Assembly (NCBI GenBank): GCA_011088105.1
Contig: JAALKI010000009.1
Location: 23,373 to 87,372, forward strand
Length of the DNA stretch: 64,000 nucleotides
Reading direction: 5' to 3'
Origin: Nitrospirota bacterium
GTDB lineage: Bacteria; Nitrospirota; Nitrospiria; Nitrospirales; UBA8639
Positions 10,439 to 20,594 of the stretch are shown in pieces (position 1 is the first letter of the stretch; each line of letters opens with the position of its first letter). The position numbers were made by a program, and so were the translations under genes. Below the pieces are notes generated by a model. That model did no database searches, had not been told where the DNA came from, and saw nothing but the letters and a program-made list of their open reading frames with translations.

Positions 10439-10861
10439 ATGCTTTCGCCGAAAAAAGTTAAGTTTAGAAAAGTTCAAAAAGGAAGAATGAGGGGGAAGGC
10501 CTATCGAGGTGGAGATGTTTCCTTTGGCCAATATGGTCTCAAGGTCTTGGAGCCTGGAAGAATTACTGCGAGGCAGATTGAGGCTGCAAGAATTGCCATG
10601 ACCCGGTATGTCAAGCGGGGTGGTCGAATTTGGACACGAATATTCCCTGACAAGCCTGTCACGAAAAAGCCTGCTGAAGTTCGAATGGGAAAAGGGAAGG
10701 GAAATCCAGAGTTGTGGGTGGCGGTTGTGAAGTCTGGCCGTATCCTCTATGAAATGGATGATGTCTCCAGGGATGTCGCGAAAGAGGCTTTTCGCCTGGC
10801 AGGTCATAAACTTCCGCTGGCAACAAGATTTGTCGTTCGGGGTGAATTGCCCATTTCTTGA
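10439..10861 (+). CDS. rplP: 50S ribosomal protein L16
   Basis: Large-subunit protein near the A-site and peptidyl-transferase centre; 140 residues. It has [20 protein letters not shown] at the N-terminus, [20 protein letters not shown] and the [20 protein letters not shown] loop. The stop is followed after 10 bp by rpmC, the usual partner. Confidence 0.98.
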   Translation: MLSPKKVKFRKVQKGRMRGKAYRGGDVSFGQYGLKVLEPGRITARQIEAARIAMTRYVKRGGRIWTRIFPDKPVTKKPAEVRMGKGKGNPELWVAVVKSGRILYEMDDVSRDVAKEAFRLAGHKLPLATRFVVRGELPIS

Positions 10862-10871
10862 GGATGTGTCT

Positions 10872-11066
10872 ATGGATGTTCAGGGTCTTAGGGGAATGGA
10901 AAAAGAGGAATTGACAGAAAAAGTTCATCAGTTGAAGCAGGAATTATTTCATCTGCGCTGTCAGTTAGCGATGGGAAGAATCGAAAATCCGATGCAGATT
11001 CGTCGGGCTCGTAGGGATGTGGCTCGGGTGAAGACGTTATTGCGCGAAAAAGAGCTGTCTGCTTAA
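10872..11066 (+). CDS. rpmC: 50S ribosomal protein L29
   Basis: Small helical hairpin protein next to the tunnel exit; 64 residues. The pattern LTEKVHQLKQELFHLRCQLA followed by NPMQIRRARRDVARVKTLL is typical. ATG 10872 was chosen because the frame, although open further upstream, overlaps rplP there and has no L29 homology; the start follows GAGGATGTG, 10 bp after the rplP stop. Confidence 0.96.
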   Translation: MDVQGLRGMEKEELTEKVHQLKQELFHLRCQLAMGRIENPMQIRRARRDVARVKTLLREKELSA

Positions 11067-11141
11067 TGGGCGAGATGCGTGGATTATTTTTGGATTCCTC
11101 TACGGTTGTTTGGCGTTTAAGTCGTTAGGAATGGGTATAGG

Positions 11142-11420
11142 ATGAAGAGCGAGCAAAGTAAGCAGCGAGTTGTCTATGGAATGGTCGTGAGCGACAAAAT
11201 GGAAAAAACCGTTGTTGTGGCGGTGACGCGTATTGTGTCTCATCCTTTCTATGGAAAGGTCATGCGCCGAATATCAAAGTTTAAGGCCCATGATGAAACA
11301 AACCGTGTGCGGATAGGTGATCGAGTGAAAATTGTCCACACACGTCCATTATCAAAAGAGAAGCATTGGCGTGTTGCAGAAGTCGTGGAGCAAGGCGAGT
11401 ATGCAAAGTCGCTCTCCTGA
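11142..11420 (+). CDS. rpsQ: 30S ribosomal protein S17
   Basis: 16S rRNA-binding OB-fold protein, 92 residues. Recognised by GMVVSDKMEKTVVVAVTR near the N-terminus and by RIGDRVKIVHTRPLSKEKHW in the C-terminal half. 75 bp follow rpmC and 96 bp precede rplN; no separate promoter was recognised in those gaps. Confidence 0.97.
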   Translation: MKSEQSKQRVVYGMVVSDKMEKTVVVAVTRIVSHPFYGKVMRRISKFKAHDETNRVRIGDRVKIVHTRPLSKEKHWRVAEVVEQGEYAKSLS

Positions 11421-11516
11421 TTCGGGTAGGTTGCTTTTTAATAAATTCTGACGATTGAAACGTCTGGTGCAAAAAGTATTGGGGGCTGGCAAGGTAATCC
11501 CCTGGAGTGTTAAGCC

Positions 11517-11885
11517 ATGATCCAAAATTATACTTATTTAGAAGTTGCAGATAATTCTGGGGCTAAGAGTGTCAGATGTTTTCATGTGCTGGGTGGAACC
11601 AGAAGGCGATATGGAGGACTTGGTGATATTATCGTTGTCTCGGTTCGGGAGGCCATTCCTAAGGCCTCAGTCAAAAAAGGTCAAGTTGTAAAAGCTGTCA
11701 TTGTTCGAACAAAAAAAACCCGTCGTCGTGAAGATGGTTCATATATTCGGTTTGATCAAAATGCCTGTGTGTTAGTGAATAATCAGGGCGATCCCATTGG
11801 CACAAGAATTTTTGGCCCTGTTGCGAGAGAGCTCAGGAAGAAAAAATATATGAAAATTGTTTCTCTGGCTCCAGAAGTAATTTAG
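11517..11885 (+). CDS. rplN: 50S ribosomal protein L14
   Basis: Intersubunit-bridge protein that also binds the silencing factor RsfS; 122 residues, exactly the family length. It begins [17 protein letters not shown] and includes [14 protein letters not shown] and [20 protein letters not shown], with the typical SLAPEVI end. Confidence 0.98.
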   Translation: MIQNYTYLEVADNSGAKSVRCFHVLGGTRRRYGGLGDIIVVSVREAIPKASVKKGQVVKAVIVRTKKTRRREDGSYIRFDQNACVLVNNQGDPIGTRIFGPVARELRKKKYMKIVSLAPEVI

Positions 11886-11908
11886 GCCGTTCATCAAAAG
11901 GTAATGTT

Positions 11909-12277
11909 ATGAGACGAACTGGTCGTTCAATAGCCTCATCCATGAGGTCAAAGAAATCGAAATTGAAAAAAGGTGATACCGTTATGGTTATTGCAGGGCG
12001 GGAGCGTGGGAAGACCGGGAATATTCTATCAGTCAATACAGAAAAGGGTGTTGTGACTGTAGAACGGTTGAACATGATAAAGCGCCATACGAAGCCCACT
12101 CAAAAGAATCGTCAAGGTGGAGTGATTGATCGTGAAGGGCCGTTGGCCATTTCCAATGTCATGCTCTATTCTGAGTCAGTGCAAAAGCCATCGAGGGTTG
12201 GCATAAGGGTCCTGGATGGTGGGAGAAAAGTCAGGTTTTTCAAGAAAAGCGAAGATGAAATCTTGGATGAAAAGTGA
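11909..12277 (+). CDS. rplX: 50S ribosomal protein L24
   Basis: KOW-domain assembly-initiator protein, 122 residues. The KOW motif is KKGDTVMVIAGRERGKTGNI, followed by VERLNMIKRHTKP and a conserved GGVIDREGPLAISNVML. The N-terminus is about 10 residues longer than most. ATG 11909 has AAAGGT upstream, whereas the in-frame ATG at 11942 has no Shine-Dalgarno, so the longer form is preferred. Confidence 0.95.
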   Translation: MRRTGRSIASSMRSKKSKLKKGDTVMVIAGRERGKTGNILSVNTEKGVVTVERLNMIKRHTKPTQKNRQGGVIDREGPLAISNVMLYSESVQKPSRVGIRVLDGGRKVRFFKKSEDEILDEK

Positions 12278-12314
12278 GTGACATGCTCTGTTACATGCTA
12301 AAAAGGATACAATA

Positions 12315-12881
12315 ATGAGTGCCCAGTCACAAGCGGTTTCTTCTCCTCGGCTCAAGGTGAAGTTTCAAGAAGAAGTTGTTCCAAAAATGTTGAAGGAGTT
12401 TTCCTATAAAAACCCCATGCAGATTCCTCGGCTTGAGCGCATTGTCATCAATGTTGGCATGGGAGAGGCGGTGCAAAATGTGAAGCTCTTGGATGGTGTG
12501 GTGTCAGAGCTTGCACTGATTACTGGGCAAAAACCCATTGTGACAAGAGCCAAAAAAGCCATTGCCGGTTTTAAACTACGACAAGGAATGCCTGTTGGGG
12601 CTAAAGTGACATTGCGGGGCGGACGCATGTATGAATTTCTTGATCGCTTTCTCAATGTTGGTTTGCCAAGGATTCGTGATTTTCGTGGTGTTTCTCCAAA
12701 AGGTTTTGATGGTCGAGGGAACTATTCAATGGGTCTCAAGGAGCAGTTAACGTTTCCTGAAATTAAATATGATGACGTTGCCTCGATTCATGGGATGGAT
12801 ATTACGATGGTAACAAGTGCAAAAAGAAATGATGAAGCCAAAGCTTTATTGGGATATTTGGGAATACCTTTTTCGTCTTAA
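12315..12881 (+). CDS. rplE: 50S ribosomal protein L5
   Basis: 5S rRNA-binding protein of the central protuberance; 188 residues with a short Ser/Gln-rich N-terminal extension. Family segments are [39 protein letters not shown] and a C-terminal [20 protein letters not shown]. Position between rplX and rpsN is standard. Confidence 0.98.
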   Translation: MSAQSQAVSSPRLKVKFQEEVVPKMLKEFSYKNPMQIPRLERIVINVGMGEAVQNVKLLDGVVSELALITGQKPIVTRAKKAIAGFKLRQGMPVGAKVTLRGGRMYEFLDRFLNVGLPRIRDFRGVSPKGFDGRGNYSMGLKEQLTFPEIKYDDVASIHGMDITMVTSAKRNDEAKALLGYLGIPFSS

Positions 12882-12912
12882 TCGTGCGGAACCAACACGT
12901 TAGGGGAGCGTT

Positions 12913-13098
12913 GTGGCCAGAAAAGCGTTAAAGATTAAAGCGGCCAGCCAGCCGAAGTTTTCAGTTCAACGATATAATCGATGTGCTTTGTGTGGAAGAG
13001 TGCGCAGCTTTTTGCGACGATTTGCTATGTGTAGGATTTGTTTCCGGTTTCATAGTCTTCGTGGTGATATCCCTGGTATGAGGAAGTCGAGTTGGTGA
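12913..13098 (+). CDS. rpsN: 30S ribosomal protein S14, zinc-binding type
   Basis: Short (61-residue) zinc-ribbon form of S14. The four zinc ligands are two CxxC pairs, CALC and CRIC, in [14 protein letters not shown] and [14 protein letters not shown]. The start is GTG at 12913 after TAGGGGAGCG. The ending [12 protein letters not shown] is typical. No cysteine-free S14 paralogue occurs in the window. Confidence 0.97.
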   Translation: MARKALKIKAASQPKFSVQRYNRCALCGRVRSFLRRFAMCRICFRFHSLRGDIPGMRKSSW

Positions 13099-13192
13099 GC
13101 ATCTGTGCTATGCCAACATTTTGAGAAATGAAGATTGTTAAAGGGGTGAGTTTCTTTGTTTGTAGTTTGTGATTGAAGGATTAGGTGTAGAG

Positions 13193-13600
13193 ATGTCAAT
13201 GACGGATCCACTAGCCGATTTATTTACCCGCATTCAAAATGCTGGGAAGCGAGGTCATGAAACGGTGACCCTCCCTGCCTCGAATATGAAGTCAGCGGTC
13301 CTGAAAATTTTTAAATCTGAAGGGTTTATTCAGGACTATGAGCGGACTGTGGCGGATAGTAAACATGCCGTCATAAAAATCGAACTGCGGTATCTCCCGG
13401 GTAGGAAGAAAAAACCTATGATTACGGGTATTCGACGGATCAGCAAGCCTGGTTGTCGTGCTTATGTTGGGAAAAATGATATTCCTCGTGTCATGGGTGG
13501 TCTTGGTGTCACTTTTCTCTCGACTTCGAGAGGTGTGATGACAGATCAACAATGCCGAGAGCATGGTGTGGGTGGTGAGGTCCTCGGATGTATTTGGTGA
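13193..13600 (+). CDS. rpsH: 30S ribosomal protein S8
   Basis: 16S rRNA-binding protein and, in E. coli, spc-operon repressor; 135 residues from MSMTDPLADLFTRIQNA. Alternatives are ATG 13199 and a GTG at 13169; 13193 has AGGTG five bases upstream. The C-terminal signature STSRGVMTDQQCREHGVGGE is intact. A 94-bp gap after rpsN holds nothing recognised. Confidence 0.96.
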   Translation: MSMTDPLADLFTRIQNAGKRGHETVTLPASNMKSAVLKIFKSEGFIQDYERTVADSKHAVIKIELRYLPGRKKKPMITGIRRISKPGCRAYVGKNDIPRVMGGLGVTFLSTSRGVMTDQQCREHGVGGEVLGCIW

Positions 13601-13660
13601 GATAGAATTGACTGGTCTAATAATTATGAGATGCCGCGTTATGATTGATCAGAGGATGTT

Positions 13661-14200
13661 ATGTCACGGATAGGGAAAAAGCCTATTCCTATTGGCTCAG
13701 AGATTGAGGTGAAAATTGAGGATCGCGATGTGTCTGTGAAGGGGCCACGCGGTCGGTTGAGTTGGGCCTTGGCTCAAGGGGTGGATATTGCGGTGGAGAA
13801 TGAGTCCATTCATGTTCGTCGGTCTGGGGACTCACCGGCTCTTCGTGCATTGCATGGATTGACACGGGCTGAGTTGCAAAATATTGTGAATGGCGTGACA
13901 AAAGGTTATGAAAAAACATTGGAGTTAACCGGTGTTGGATATCGAGCGCAATTGCAAGGCCAAGTCTTAACATTGAACGTGGGCTTTGCTCATCCTATCT
14001 TACTCGATATTCCTTCTGGCGTGGAGGCCAGCATAGAGAAACAGGTTGCTATCACAATTCGTGGGATCGATAAACGACTTGTGACTCAAGTCGCCGCGGA
14101 TATCCGTCAAGTTCGACCACCAGATGTCTATAAGCAAAAAGGCATTAAATATGCTGGTGAAGCGTTAAGAAAAAAAGCTGGAAAAACCGGGAAAAAGTAA
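13661..14200 (+). CDS. rplF: 50S ribosomal protein L6
   Basis: Two-domain protein near the GTPase centre, 179 residues. It begins [12 protein letters not shown] and includes the segments [21 protein letters not shown] and [10 protein letters not shown]. The C-terminal signature [20 protein letters not shown] is intact. 13 bp separate it from rplR. Confidence 0.98.
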   Translation: MSRIGKKPIPIGSEIEVKIEDRDVSVKGPRGRLSWALAQGVDIAVENESIHVRRSGDSPALRALHGLTRAELQNIVNGVTKGYEKTLELTGVGYRAQLQGQVLTLNVGFAHPILLDIPSGVEASIEKQVAITIRGIDKRLVTQVAADIRQVRPPDVYKQKGIKYAGEALRKKAGKTGKK

Positions 14201-14213
14201 AAGGCAGGGGAGT

Positions 14214-14579
14214 ATGTCCCAATTAAACAAGGTCAGAAGGTTCTATCGTCGGAAGGCACGAGTTCGAAAACGTATCTTTGGTACATCTCAGCGCCCACGA
14301 TTAAGTGTTGCGCGTACCAATTCTCATATTTATGCCCAAATTATTGACGATACGGTTGGGCGAACGTTGGTCACAGCATCATCCAGGGACGCTGATATTC
14401 GTGGAAATCCTGCTGTAGGAGGAAATGTGCAGACTGCCAAGCTTGTTGGGGAATTATTAGCAAAACGAGCGCAGACGGCCAATATTTCAGCGGTGGTTTT
14501 TGATCGAGGGGGGTGTTTGTATCATGGCCGTGTTAAGGCTTTAGCTGATGCCTCTCGGTCGCATGGCCTGAATTTATAA
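14214..14579 (+). CDS. rplR: 50S ribosomal protein L18
   Basis: 5S rRNA-binding protein of the central protuberance; 121 residues. It has the basic N-terminus with [19 protein letters not shown], the pattern [15 protein letters not shown] and the typical ending [20 protein letters not shown]. Start ATG 14214 follows AGGGGAGT. Confidence 0.97.
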   Translation: MSQLNKVRRFYRRKARVRKRIFGTSQRPRLSVARTNSHIYAQIIDDTVGRTLVTASSRDADIRGNPAVGGNVQTAKLVGELLAKRAQTANISAVVFDRGGCLYHGRVKALADASRSHGLNL

Positions 14580-14613
14580 TGAGACAGTTTATTATTGTAA
14601 GGAGTATCTCTTA

Positions 14614-15105
14614 GTGCGAATTAATCCTGAAGAGTTAAGTCTTAAGGATAAGTTAGTCTCTGTCAACCGTGTTGCCAAAGTCGTCAAAGGCGGAAAGCGC
14701 TTTTCCTTTTGTGCGTTGGTGGTTGTCGGAGATGGGAATGGATGGGTCGGCATTGGAAAAGGCAAGGCCACGGAAGTGCCCCCAGCTATTGCAAAGGCCG
14801 TAGGACAAGCAAAGAAAAATCTTATTAAAGTGCCTTTGAAAAATGGCAGTATTCCCCATGATGTGCATGGGCATTTTGGGGCAGAACATGTTCTGCTCAA
14901 GCCAGCAAGAGAAGGTGCCGGTATCATTGCCGGGGGGGCGGTTCGTGCAATCTTAGAGGTTGTAGGCGTCCATAATATCATTGCCAAAACATTAGGCCGT
15001 GGTAATCCATTCAATGTTGTGCGGGCAGCACTCGAAGGGTTGTCTCAATTGAAAGATCCTGCGGAAACTCGACGCCTTCGACATCGCACGCAAGAGATTG
15101 AATAG
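14614..15105 (+). CDS. rpsE: 30S ribosomal protein S5
   Basis: Decoding-fidelity protein at the mRNA entry site; 163 residues. The double-stranded-RNA-binding-like N-domain contains [20 protein letters not shown] and [15 protein letters not shown]; the C-domain has [20 protein letters not shown]. The start is GTG at 14614 after AAGGAG. Confidence 0.98.
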   Translation: MRINPEELSLKDKLVSVNRVAKVVKGGKRFSFCALVVVGDGNGWVGIGKGKATEVPPAIAKAVGQAKKNLIKVPLKNGSIPHDVHGHFGAEHVLLKPAREGAGIIAGGAVRAILEVVGVHNIIAKTLGRGNPFNVVRAALEGLSQLKDPAETRRLRHRTQEIE

Positions 15106-15128
15106 CCTCAGCCAAGACACAGGTTTGT

Positions 15129-15332
15129 ATGAAATTACAGATTCCCAGCAACCATTCAACGCTTGTCATTACGCAAGTTCGTAGCTCAATTGGAAGACAG
15201 GCTCATCAGCAGCTTATTCTGCGGGGATTGGGCCTTCGTGGGATCCGTAAAACAGTCCAACGTCCTAATACTCCTCAGGTTAGGGGACTGATTGAAAAAA
15301 TTCAGCATCTCGTTGAAGTGAATTCATTATGA
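15129..15332 (+). CDS. rpmD: 50S ribosomal protein L30
   Basis: Small 67-residue protein, slightly longer than the usual 58-60 at its N-terminus ([10 protein letters not shown] before [12 protein letters not shown]). The core [10 protein letters not shown]...[20 protein letters not shown] is typical. Its last codons overlap rplO by four bases (ATGA), so the two are translationally coupled. Confidence 0.95.
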   Translation: MKLQIPSNHSTLVITQVRSSIGRQAHQQLILRGLGLRGIRKTVQRPNTPQVRGLIEKIQHLVEVNSL

Positions 15333-15778
15333 AATTACATGATTTACGCCCTGCGCTTGGGTCAAAAAAGAAAAAAAAGCGAATTGGAAGAGGCCCTGGC
15401 TCAGGTTCTGGAAAAACTTCTGGAAAAGGGCATAAAGGTATGTTGGCACGATCTGGGCGTGCCAATGTTCAAGGTTTTGAAGGTGGCCAAATGCCATTGG
15501 CGCGTCGTCTTCCTAAGCGAGGCTTTCATAATGTCTTTCAAGTCAAATATGCAGTTGTGAATGTGAAAGACTTGGCATTGCTAGAGGACATATCGGAAAT
15601 TACGCCAAAGATTTTGATAGAAAAAGGTCTTGTCAAACGCCGAACGTGGCCTGTGAAGATTTTAGGCAAGGGTGAGCTGACTCGATCCCTCGTGGTCGAA
15701 GCTCATAAATTTAGCCAGTCAGCACTTCAGAAGATCGAGCAAGCAGGCGGACAGGTCAGGGTCACAGGTCGTGCTTGA
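15329..15778 (+). CDS. rplO: 50S ribosomal protein L15
   Basis: Late-assembly large-subunit protein, 149 residues. It shows the typical glycine/basic N-terminus with [20 protein letters not shown] and [19 protein letters not shown]. The ATG overlaps the rpmD stop and the 3' end overlaps secY by 8 bases, as in many spc operons. Confidence 0.98.
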   Translation: MKLHDLRPALGSKKKKKRIGRGPGSGSGKTSGKGHKGMLARSGRANVQGFEGGQMPLARRLPKRGFHNVFQVKYAVVNVKDLALLEDISEITPKILIEKGLVKRRTWPVKILGKGELTRSLVVEAHKFSQSALQKIEQAGGQVRVTGRA

Positions 15779-17084
15779 ACGGCTCATCACGAGCTTCCAA
15801 AATATCCTAAAAATTCCCGAGTTACGTGGCCGAGTACTTTTTACCTTGGCCATGTTAGCTGTTTACCGAGTGGGCGCTCATGTGCCGACACCTGGTATTA
15901 ACAATGAAGAATTAGCCTCGTTTCTCCATGATCGTGGCGGAGCGCTTCTGGGGTTTTTAGATATATTCTCGGGAGGCGCTCTTTCTCGTCTGACCATCTT
16001 CGCGCTTGGAATCATGCCCTATATTAGCGCGTCGATTATTCTACAGCTTCTGACTGTTGTCATTCCTCATTTATCAAAGCTGGCTAAGGAAGGTGAGCGC
16101 GGCAGAAAAACCATTATCCAATATACCAGGTATGGTACGATTGGCATTGCCTTAGTCCAGGGTTTTGGTATTGCCATTGGGCTTGAGGGGATGAATCAAG
16201 GAGCTTTTGTGCTCGAACCTGGTTGGCCGTTTCGGTTAATGACCATTATTACCCTGACGGCTGGGACCGCATTTCTCATGTGGTTAGGGGAGCAAATTAC
16301 GGAACGAGGCGTCGGCAATGGCATTTCGTTAATTATTTTTGCGGGAATTGTTGCGAGACTACCGAGCGCAGTTGCTCAGACATTTGAGCTCTATCAGATT
16401 GGACAATTAAGTCTAATTCTTTTAGTGTTGCTTGTGGTGGTGATGCTTGGGGTTGTTGCGGCGATAGTTTTTCTTGAGAGCGGTCGTCGAAAAATTCCGG
16501 TCCAATATGCCAAACGGGTAATGGGCCGACGGGTATTTGGTGGGCAAAGCACACACATCCCCCTGAAGATCAACACGGCAGGCGTGATTCCGCCAATCTT
16601 TGCGTCTTCGATTATTGCCTTTCCTGCAACGATTACAAGTTTTATTCAGGTTCCTTGGGTCCAAGCCATTGGCGCACAACTTGCTCCAGGTTCGTTTTTA
16701 TACACTCTGTTATATGTGTCGATGATTTTGTTTTTTTGCTTTTTTTATACAGCGGTGGTGCTTAATCCCGTAGATATGTCTGATAATATGAAAAAGTATG
16801 GTGGGTTTATTCCCGGTATTCGGCCAGGGCAACGAACCTCAGATTATATTTATAAAGTGTTGACACGGATCACCTTTGCCGGTGCTATTTACTTGGCCAT
16901 TGTCTGTGTGATTCCAGAATTGTTGATTTATCGTCTCAATGTACCATTTTACTTTGGCGGAACTTCGTTGTTGATTGTGATTGGTGTGGGACTTGATACG
17001 GCTCAGCAAATTGAGTCCCATATGTTAATGCGTAACTATGAAGGATTCTTAGCCAAGGGTCGTCTAAAAGGACGGAGTGGATAA
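15771..17084 (+). CDS. secY: Protein translocase channel subunit SecY
   Basis: Core of the inner-membrane SecYEG translocon, 437 residues with ten predicted membrane helices. Family markers are [13 protein letters not shown], the plug region [51 protein letters not shown] and [20 protein letters not shown]. The start GTG at 15771 lies inside the rplO end. It is followed almost directly by adk and map. Confidence 0.98.
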   Translation: MLERLITSFQNILKIPELRGRVLFTLAMLAVYRVGAHVPTPGINNEELASFLHDRGGALLGFLDIFSGGALSRLTIFALGIMPYISASIILQLLTVVIPHLSKLAKEGERGRKTIIQYTRYGTIGIALVQGFGIAIGLEGMNQGAFVLEPGWPFRLMTIITLTAGTAFLMWLGEQITERGVGNGISLIIFAGIVARLPSAVAQTFELYQIGQLSLILLVLLVVVMLGVVAAIVFLESGRRKIPVQYAKRVMGRRVFGGQSTHIPLKINTAGVIPPIFASSIIAFPATITSFIQVPWVQAIGAQLAPGSFLYTLLYVSMILFFCFFYTAVVLNPVDMSDNMKKYGGFIPGIRPGQRTSDYIYKVLTRITFAGAIYLAIVCVIPELLIYRLNVPFYFGGTSLLIVIGVGLDTAQQIESHMLMRNYEGFLAKGRLKGRSG

Positions 17085-17088
17085 TCGC

Positions 17089-17736
17089 ATGCGACTGGTG
17101 TTACTTGGTGCTCCGGGTGTTGGAAAAGGCACGCAAGCGGAACTCGTATCTTCTCAATTCAAGATTCCGAAAATTTCAACGGGGGATCTTCTCCGGGAGG
17201 CAGTGAGGCAAAAGACGACATTGGGGATTCAAGCTAAAGACTATATGGATCGTGGAGAACTTGTGGCCGACGAAGTCGTTATTGGACTGGTTCAAGAAAA
17301 ACTCTCTCTTCCTGAAGCAGCCAAGGGGTTTGTTCTTGATGGATTTCCTCGAACCGTGACACAAGCCGATATCTTAGGGCGGTGGTTGGAGTCAGAGCAT
17401 ATCGCACTTGATCATGTATTATATGTTGTGATTCCCTCTGAACATATTGTTGATCGATTGAGTGGGCGAAGAAGTTGTCCTGCTTGTCAATCAGTTTTTC
17501 ATATAACAAGCTGTCCGCCTAAGCTGGAAGGAATATGTGATCGTTGTGGAGCGGAACTCATTCAGCGCAATGATGATCGACGAGAAACAGTCGAGTCTCG
17601 AATGCTCGTTTATACGAATCAAACGGCACCGTTAATTGAGTATTACAAGGAGAAAAACATTTTAACTGAGCTTGATGGATTTGGGGCGGTTGATTCGGTC
17701 CATGCGCGGCTAGTCAATGTGCTGACTCAAGTGTAA
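17089..17736 (+). CDS. adk: Adenylate kinase, zinc-lid type
   Basis: Converts AMP + ATP to two ADP. It has 215 residues from ATG 17089 (MRLVLLGAPGVGKGTQ); a GTG at 17077 would add four residues but overlaps the GGAG ribosome-binding site. The P-loop is GAPGVGKGT, the AMP-binding part is ISTGDLLREAV and FVLDGFPRT. The long LID holds two CxxC pairs (SCPACQ and ICDRCG), so it is a zinc-binding lid as in Gram-positive and thermophile enzymes. It follows secY by 4 bp. Confidence 0.97.
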   Translation: MRLVLLGAPGVGKGTQAELVSSQFKIPKISTGDLLREAVRQKTTLGIQAKDYMDRGELVADEVVIGLVQEKLSLPEAAKGFVLDGFPRTVTQADILGRWLESEHIALDHVLYVVIPSEHIVDRLSGRRSCPACQSVFHITSCPPKLEGICDRCGAELIQRNDDRRETVESRMLVYTNQTAPLIEYYKEKNILTELDGFGAVDSVHARLVNVLTQV

Positions 17737-17742
17737 GTGCCT

Positions 17743-18495
17743 ATGATCATTTTGAAAACGCAAGAGGAAATTGAGCTTATGGCTCAGGCTTCAAAAATTG
17801 TGGCCGAAACCCACCAGGTTCTTTTAGAGTTACTCAAACCTGGGATAACGACCTTGGAATTAGATAAAGTAGCCGAGGAATGTATTCGGGACAAGGGTGC
17901 TATTCCAGCTTTTAAAGGATATCGTAATTATCCAAAAACACTCTGTGCATCGATCAATGATCAAGTCGTGCATGGCATTCCTTCCAAGCGTGAGGTACGG
18001 GACGGGGATATTCTAGGGTTGGATTTAGGGGCGATCGTCCATGGATTTTACGGGGACGGGGCTATTACCGTTCCTGTTGGTGCTGTTTCTGATCGAGTAG
18101 GAACCTTGTTGCAGGTGACGAAAGATTCCTTGGCCAAAGGGGTGGCTTCTGCTGTGGTTGGGAATCGGTTGTCCGATATTTCTCATGCTATTCAGTCTCA
18201 TGCCGAAGCCTTTGGTTTTTCGGTTGTTCGAGACTTTGTTGGACACGGGATTGGTCGGCAATTGCATGAAGAACCGCAAGTGCCAAACTATGGACGGGCT
18301 GGGCAAGGGCCTCGTTTGCAAATGGGGATGGTATTAGCCATCGAACCAATGGTAAATATGGGGGGAGCGAAGGTTCGAGTCTTGGAAGATCAATGGACGG
18401 CAGTCACACAAGATGGCAGCTGGTCAGCACATTTTGAGCATACGGTTGCTCTTCAGCCAGATGGTCCTCCACGAGTGTTGACTGCGTTATCATGA
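17743..18495 (+). CDS. map: Methionine aminopeptidase, type I
   Basis: Removes the N-terminal methionine from nascent proteins; 250 residues from ATG 17743 (GTG 17737 would add two). The pita-bread metal ligands are visible: Asp in LGLDLGAIVHGFYGD (two), His in GHGIGRQLHEEPQVPNYG, Glu in AIEPMV and Glu in HFEHTVAL. Located six bases after adk, the usual secY-adk-map order. Confidence 0.97.
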   Translation: MIILKTQEEIELMAQASKIVAETHQVLLELLKPGITTLELDKVAEECIRDKGAIPAFKGYRNYPKTLCASINDQVVHGIPSKREVRDGDILGLDLGAIVHGFYGDGAITVPVGAVSDRVGTLLQVTKDSLAKGVASAVVGNRLSDISHAIQSHAEAFGFSVVRDFVGHGIGRQLHEEPQVPNYGRAGQGPRLQMGMVLAIEPMVNMGGAKVRVLEDQWTAVTQDGSWSAHFEHTVALQPDGPPRVLTALS

Positions 18496-18543
18496 ACACT
18501 CTTCTTGTTCTTTGTCTTGTATTATTGTAGGTGTGTGGACGGT

Positions 18544-18762
18544 ATGCCAAAAGAAGATGTCATAGAGGTTCAGGGCGTTGTCTTAGAAATGTTGCCGAAT
18601 GCGATGTTTCGAGTCAAACTAGAGAGCGGACATAAAATTCTGGCTCATATATCAGGAAAAATGCGTATGCACTTTATACGGATTCTTCCTGGAGATCGAG
18701 TAACCGTCGAAATGTCGTCATATGATTTGACACGAGGTCGGATTACTTATCGTTTTAAGTGA
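18544..18762 (+). CDS. infA: Translation initiation factor IF-1
   Basis: OB-fold factor that binds the A site during initiation; 72 residues, the exact family size. It begins [20 protein letters not shown] and continues with [20 protein letters not shown] and RGRITYRFK. The upstream in-frame extension to 18505 has no homology. It lies between map and rpmJ. Confidence 0.97.
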   Translation: MPKEDVIEVQGVVLEMLPNAMFRVKLESGHKILAHISGKMRMHFIRILPGDRVTVEMSSYDLTRGRITYRFK

Positions 18763-18789
18763 AAAGTTTAGTGTGAGGAGGAGTGGAAG

Positions 18790-18903
18790 ATGAAGGTGAA
18801 ATCCTCAGTGAAACCAATTTGTTCAAAATGTACTGTCTTCCGACGGCGAGGGGTGGTCCGGGTTCGCTGTACAAACCCCAGGCACAAACAACGACAAGGA
18901 TGA
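18790..18903 (+). CDS. rpmJ: 50S ribosomal protein L36, zinc-binding type
   Basis: Very small basic protein of 37 residues, beginning [17 protein letters not shown] and ending NPRHKQRQG. The zinc ligands C-x2-C...C-x4-H are all present, so this is the C+ form. A good Shine-Dalgarno (GAGGAG, 18775-18782 region) precedes the ATG. It sits between infA and rpsM in the usual order. The 125 bp that follow hold nothing recognised. Confidence 0.95.
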   Translation: MKVKSSVKPICSKCTVFRRRGVVRVRCTNPRHKQRQG

Positions 18904-19028
18904 GTATGAGTCACGCAAAGTTCCAGAGAGTTTGTTGTGTTCTTGCCAGGTCCTTTCACTGGTGTCGGGTGCAAGTTCAATTGTCCGGTTGTCGAAAAAT
19001 GGCGTTGTTGAAGAGTGAGGAGTAGCTC

Positions 19029-19397
19029 ATGGCACGTATCGCAGGTGTAGATCTCCCAATGGCTAAACGTGTTGACAGAGGGTTAACGTATATTTTTGGT
19101 ATCGGACCGTGGAATGCGCGAGCCATACTGAAAAAAGCCGGTGTGGATGGTTCTGTCCGAGTCAAGGATCTTAATGAAGATGAAGTTATCAAACTTCGTG
19201 ACGTTATTGAGAAAAACCTTCGTGTTGAAGGTGATCTTCGTAAAGAGATCACCTTAGGGATTAAACGACTAATGGATATTGGGTCTTATCGAGGCATTCG
19301 GCATCGACGTGGATTACCGGTGCGAGGCCAACGGACAAAAACCAATGCTCGGACTCGTAAGGGAAAACGAGCGGCCATTGGAGGAAGAAAAAAATAA
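19029..19397 (+). CDS. rpsM: 30S ribosomal protein S13
   Basis: Head protein that contacts the P-site tRNA and forms bridges to L5; 122 residues. It has [20 protein letters not shown], the helix-two-turns-helix region with [16 protein letters not shown], and the signature [20 protein letters not shown]. The basic tail is normal. Confidence 0.98.
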   Translation: MARIAGVDLPMAKRVDRGLTYIFGIGPWNARAILKKAGVDGSVRVKDLNEDEVIKLRDVIEKNLRVEGDLRKEITLGIKRLMDIGSYRGIRHRRGLPVRGQRTKTNARTRKGKRAAIGGRKK

Positions 19398-19454
19398 ATT
19401 TCTAGGGTATCTTTGCCGACGTTTTTGGGCAATATCGAGAAAAGGATTGAAACA

Positions 19455-19838
19455 ATGAGTGTCAAGAAAGGGAAGAAAAAGGAAAAAAAGCTTGTGCAAG
19501 CTGGTGTTGCTCACGTCCAGGCCTCATTTAATAATACCCTGGTTACGATTACAGACTTGAGTGGGAATGCCGTTGTTTGGTCGAGTGCGGGAAGCCTGGG
19601 ATTTAAAGGATCCAGAAAAAGTACACCCTTTGCGGCTACGCGTGCTGGCGAAGCGGCTGGGCGAAAGGCCATGGAACAGGGTATGCGGCAAATCGATGTG
19701 TATGTCAATGGACCGGGCTCTGGTCGAGAGTCGGCCGTGCGTGCTTTGCAGTCTGTGGGACTTCGCGTGAATTTGATTCGAGATGTGACGCCGATCCCTC
19801 ACAATGGATGCCGTCCGCCTAAGCGGCGGCGTGTGTGA
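19455..19838 (+). CDS. rpsK: 30S ribosomal protein S11
   Basis: Platform protein near the Shine-Dalgarno helix; 127 residues from [13 protein letters not shown]. Family markers are [39 protein letters not shown] and the ending [19 protein letters not shown]. The start ATG 19455 was chosen over an upstream in-frame start because AAAGGA lies at a suitable distance. Confidence 0.98.
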   Translation: MSVKKGKKKEKKLVQAGVAHVQASFNNTLVTITDLSGNAVVWSSAGSLGFKGSRKSTPFAATRAGEAAGRKAMEQGMRQIDVYVNGPGSGRESAVRALQSVGLRVNLIRDVTPIPHNGCRPPKRRRV

Positions 19839-19885
19839 TCGTTGTAATAAAGAAGGTCATGAGAAGCTAAGGAGGAACTGATAAC

Positions 19886-20515
19886 GTGGCAAATATTTCA
19901 GGGCCTGTGTGTCGAAATTGTCGGAGAGAAGGCGTGAAGCTTTTTCTCAAGGGAACTCGGTGTATGACTGAAAAATGTGCGATTGAACGTCGGAGTTATC
20001 CGCCGGGTCAGCATGGTCAATCTCGCCGGTCTCGTGTCACCGAATACAACACGCAGTTGCGTGAAAAACAAAAATTACGAAGGATGTATGGCGTTCTCGA
20101 AAGACAATTTCGTGGAATGTTTAAACGGGCTGAGCGACAATCTGGGGTCACAGGTGAAAACCTGTTGAGCTTATTGGAGCGACGATTAGATAATGTTGTC
20201 TATCGGTTAGGATTTGCCTTCTCACGAAAGCAGGCCCGTCAGGTCGTCAATCATGGCCATATTCTGGTCAATGGGAGAAAGACAGATATTCCTTCCTATA
20301 CAGTCTTAGAAGATGATGTTATTGAAGTCAGACCACGAAGCCGAGAATTGGTGGCGATTCAATCGTCTCTTGCAACGGCAGATGGAAAAGATGTGGTGAA
20401 TTGGCTTGATATTGACCGTAATGCGTTCAAAGGGCAAGTGCGGGCACTTCCATCCAAGGAAGACATTGAAGTGCCGGTCCATGAGCAAATTGTCGTCGAA
20501 TTATATTCTCGATAA
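19886..20515 (+). CDS. rpsD: 30S ribosomal protein S4, zinc-binding type
   Basis: Primary 16S-binding and fidelity protein, 209 residues. The N-terminus carries four cysteines (CRNC and, further on, CMTEKC), the zinc-binding form. The S4 RNA-binding domain [20 protein letters not shown] and the [16 protein letters not shown] loop follow. The start is GTG at 19886 with AAGGAGG upstream. Confidence 0.97.
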   Translation: MANISGPVCRNCRREGVKLFLKGTRCMTEKCAIERRSYPPGQHGQSRRSRVTEYNTQLREKQKLRRMYGVLERQFRGMFKRAERQSGVTGENLLSLLERRLDNVVYRLGFAFSRKQARQVVNHGHILVNGRKTDIPSYTVLEDDVIEVRPRSRELVAIQSSLATADGKDVVNWLDIDRNAFKGQVRALPSKEDIEVPVHEQIVVELYSR

Positions 20516-20594
20516 AATAAGGTCTCTTCTGGTTCAGCGGAAATACGAGCATACAAGACTCCGGCTAATCGTTGGATGAGGCGAAGGGGGAAGC

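Noticed and set aside
18783..19025. Plus-strand 80-codon frame over rpmJ
   Set aside because: The overlapping 37-residue frame is a clear L36; the longer frame is a shadow in another phase.
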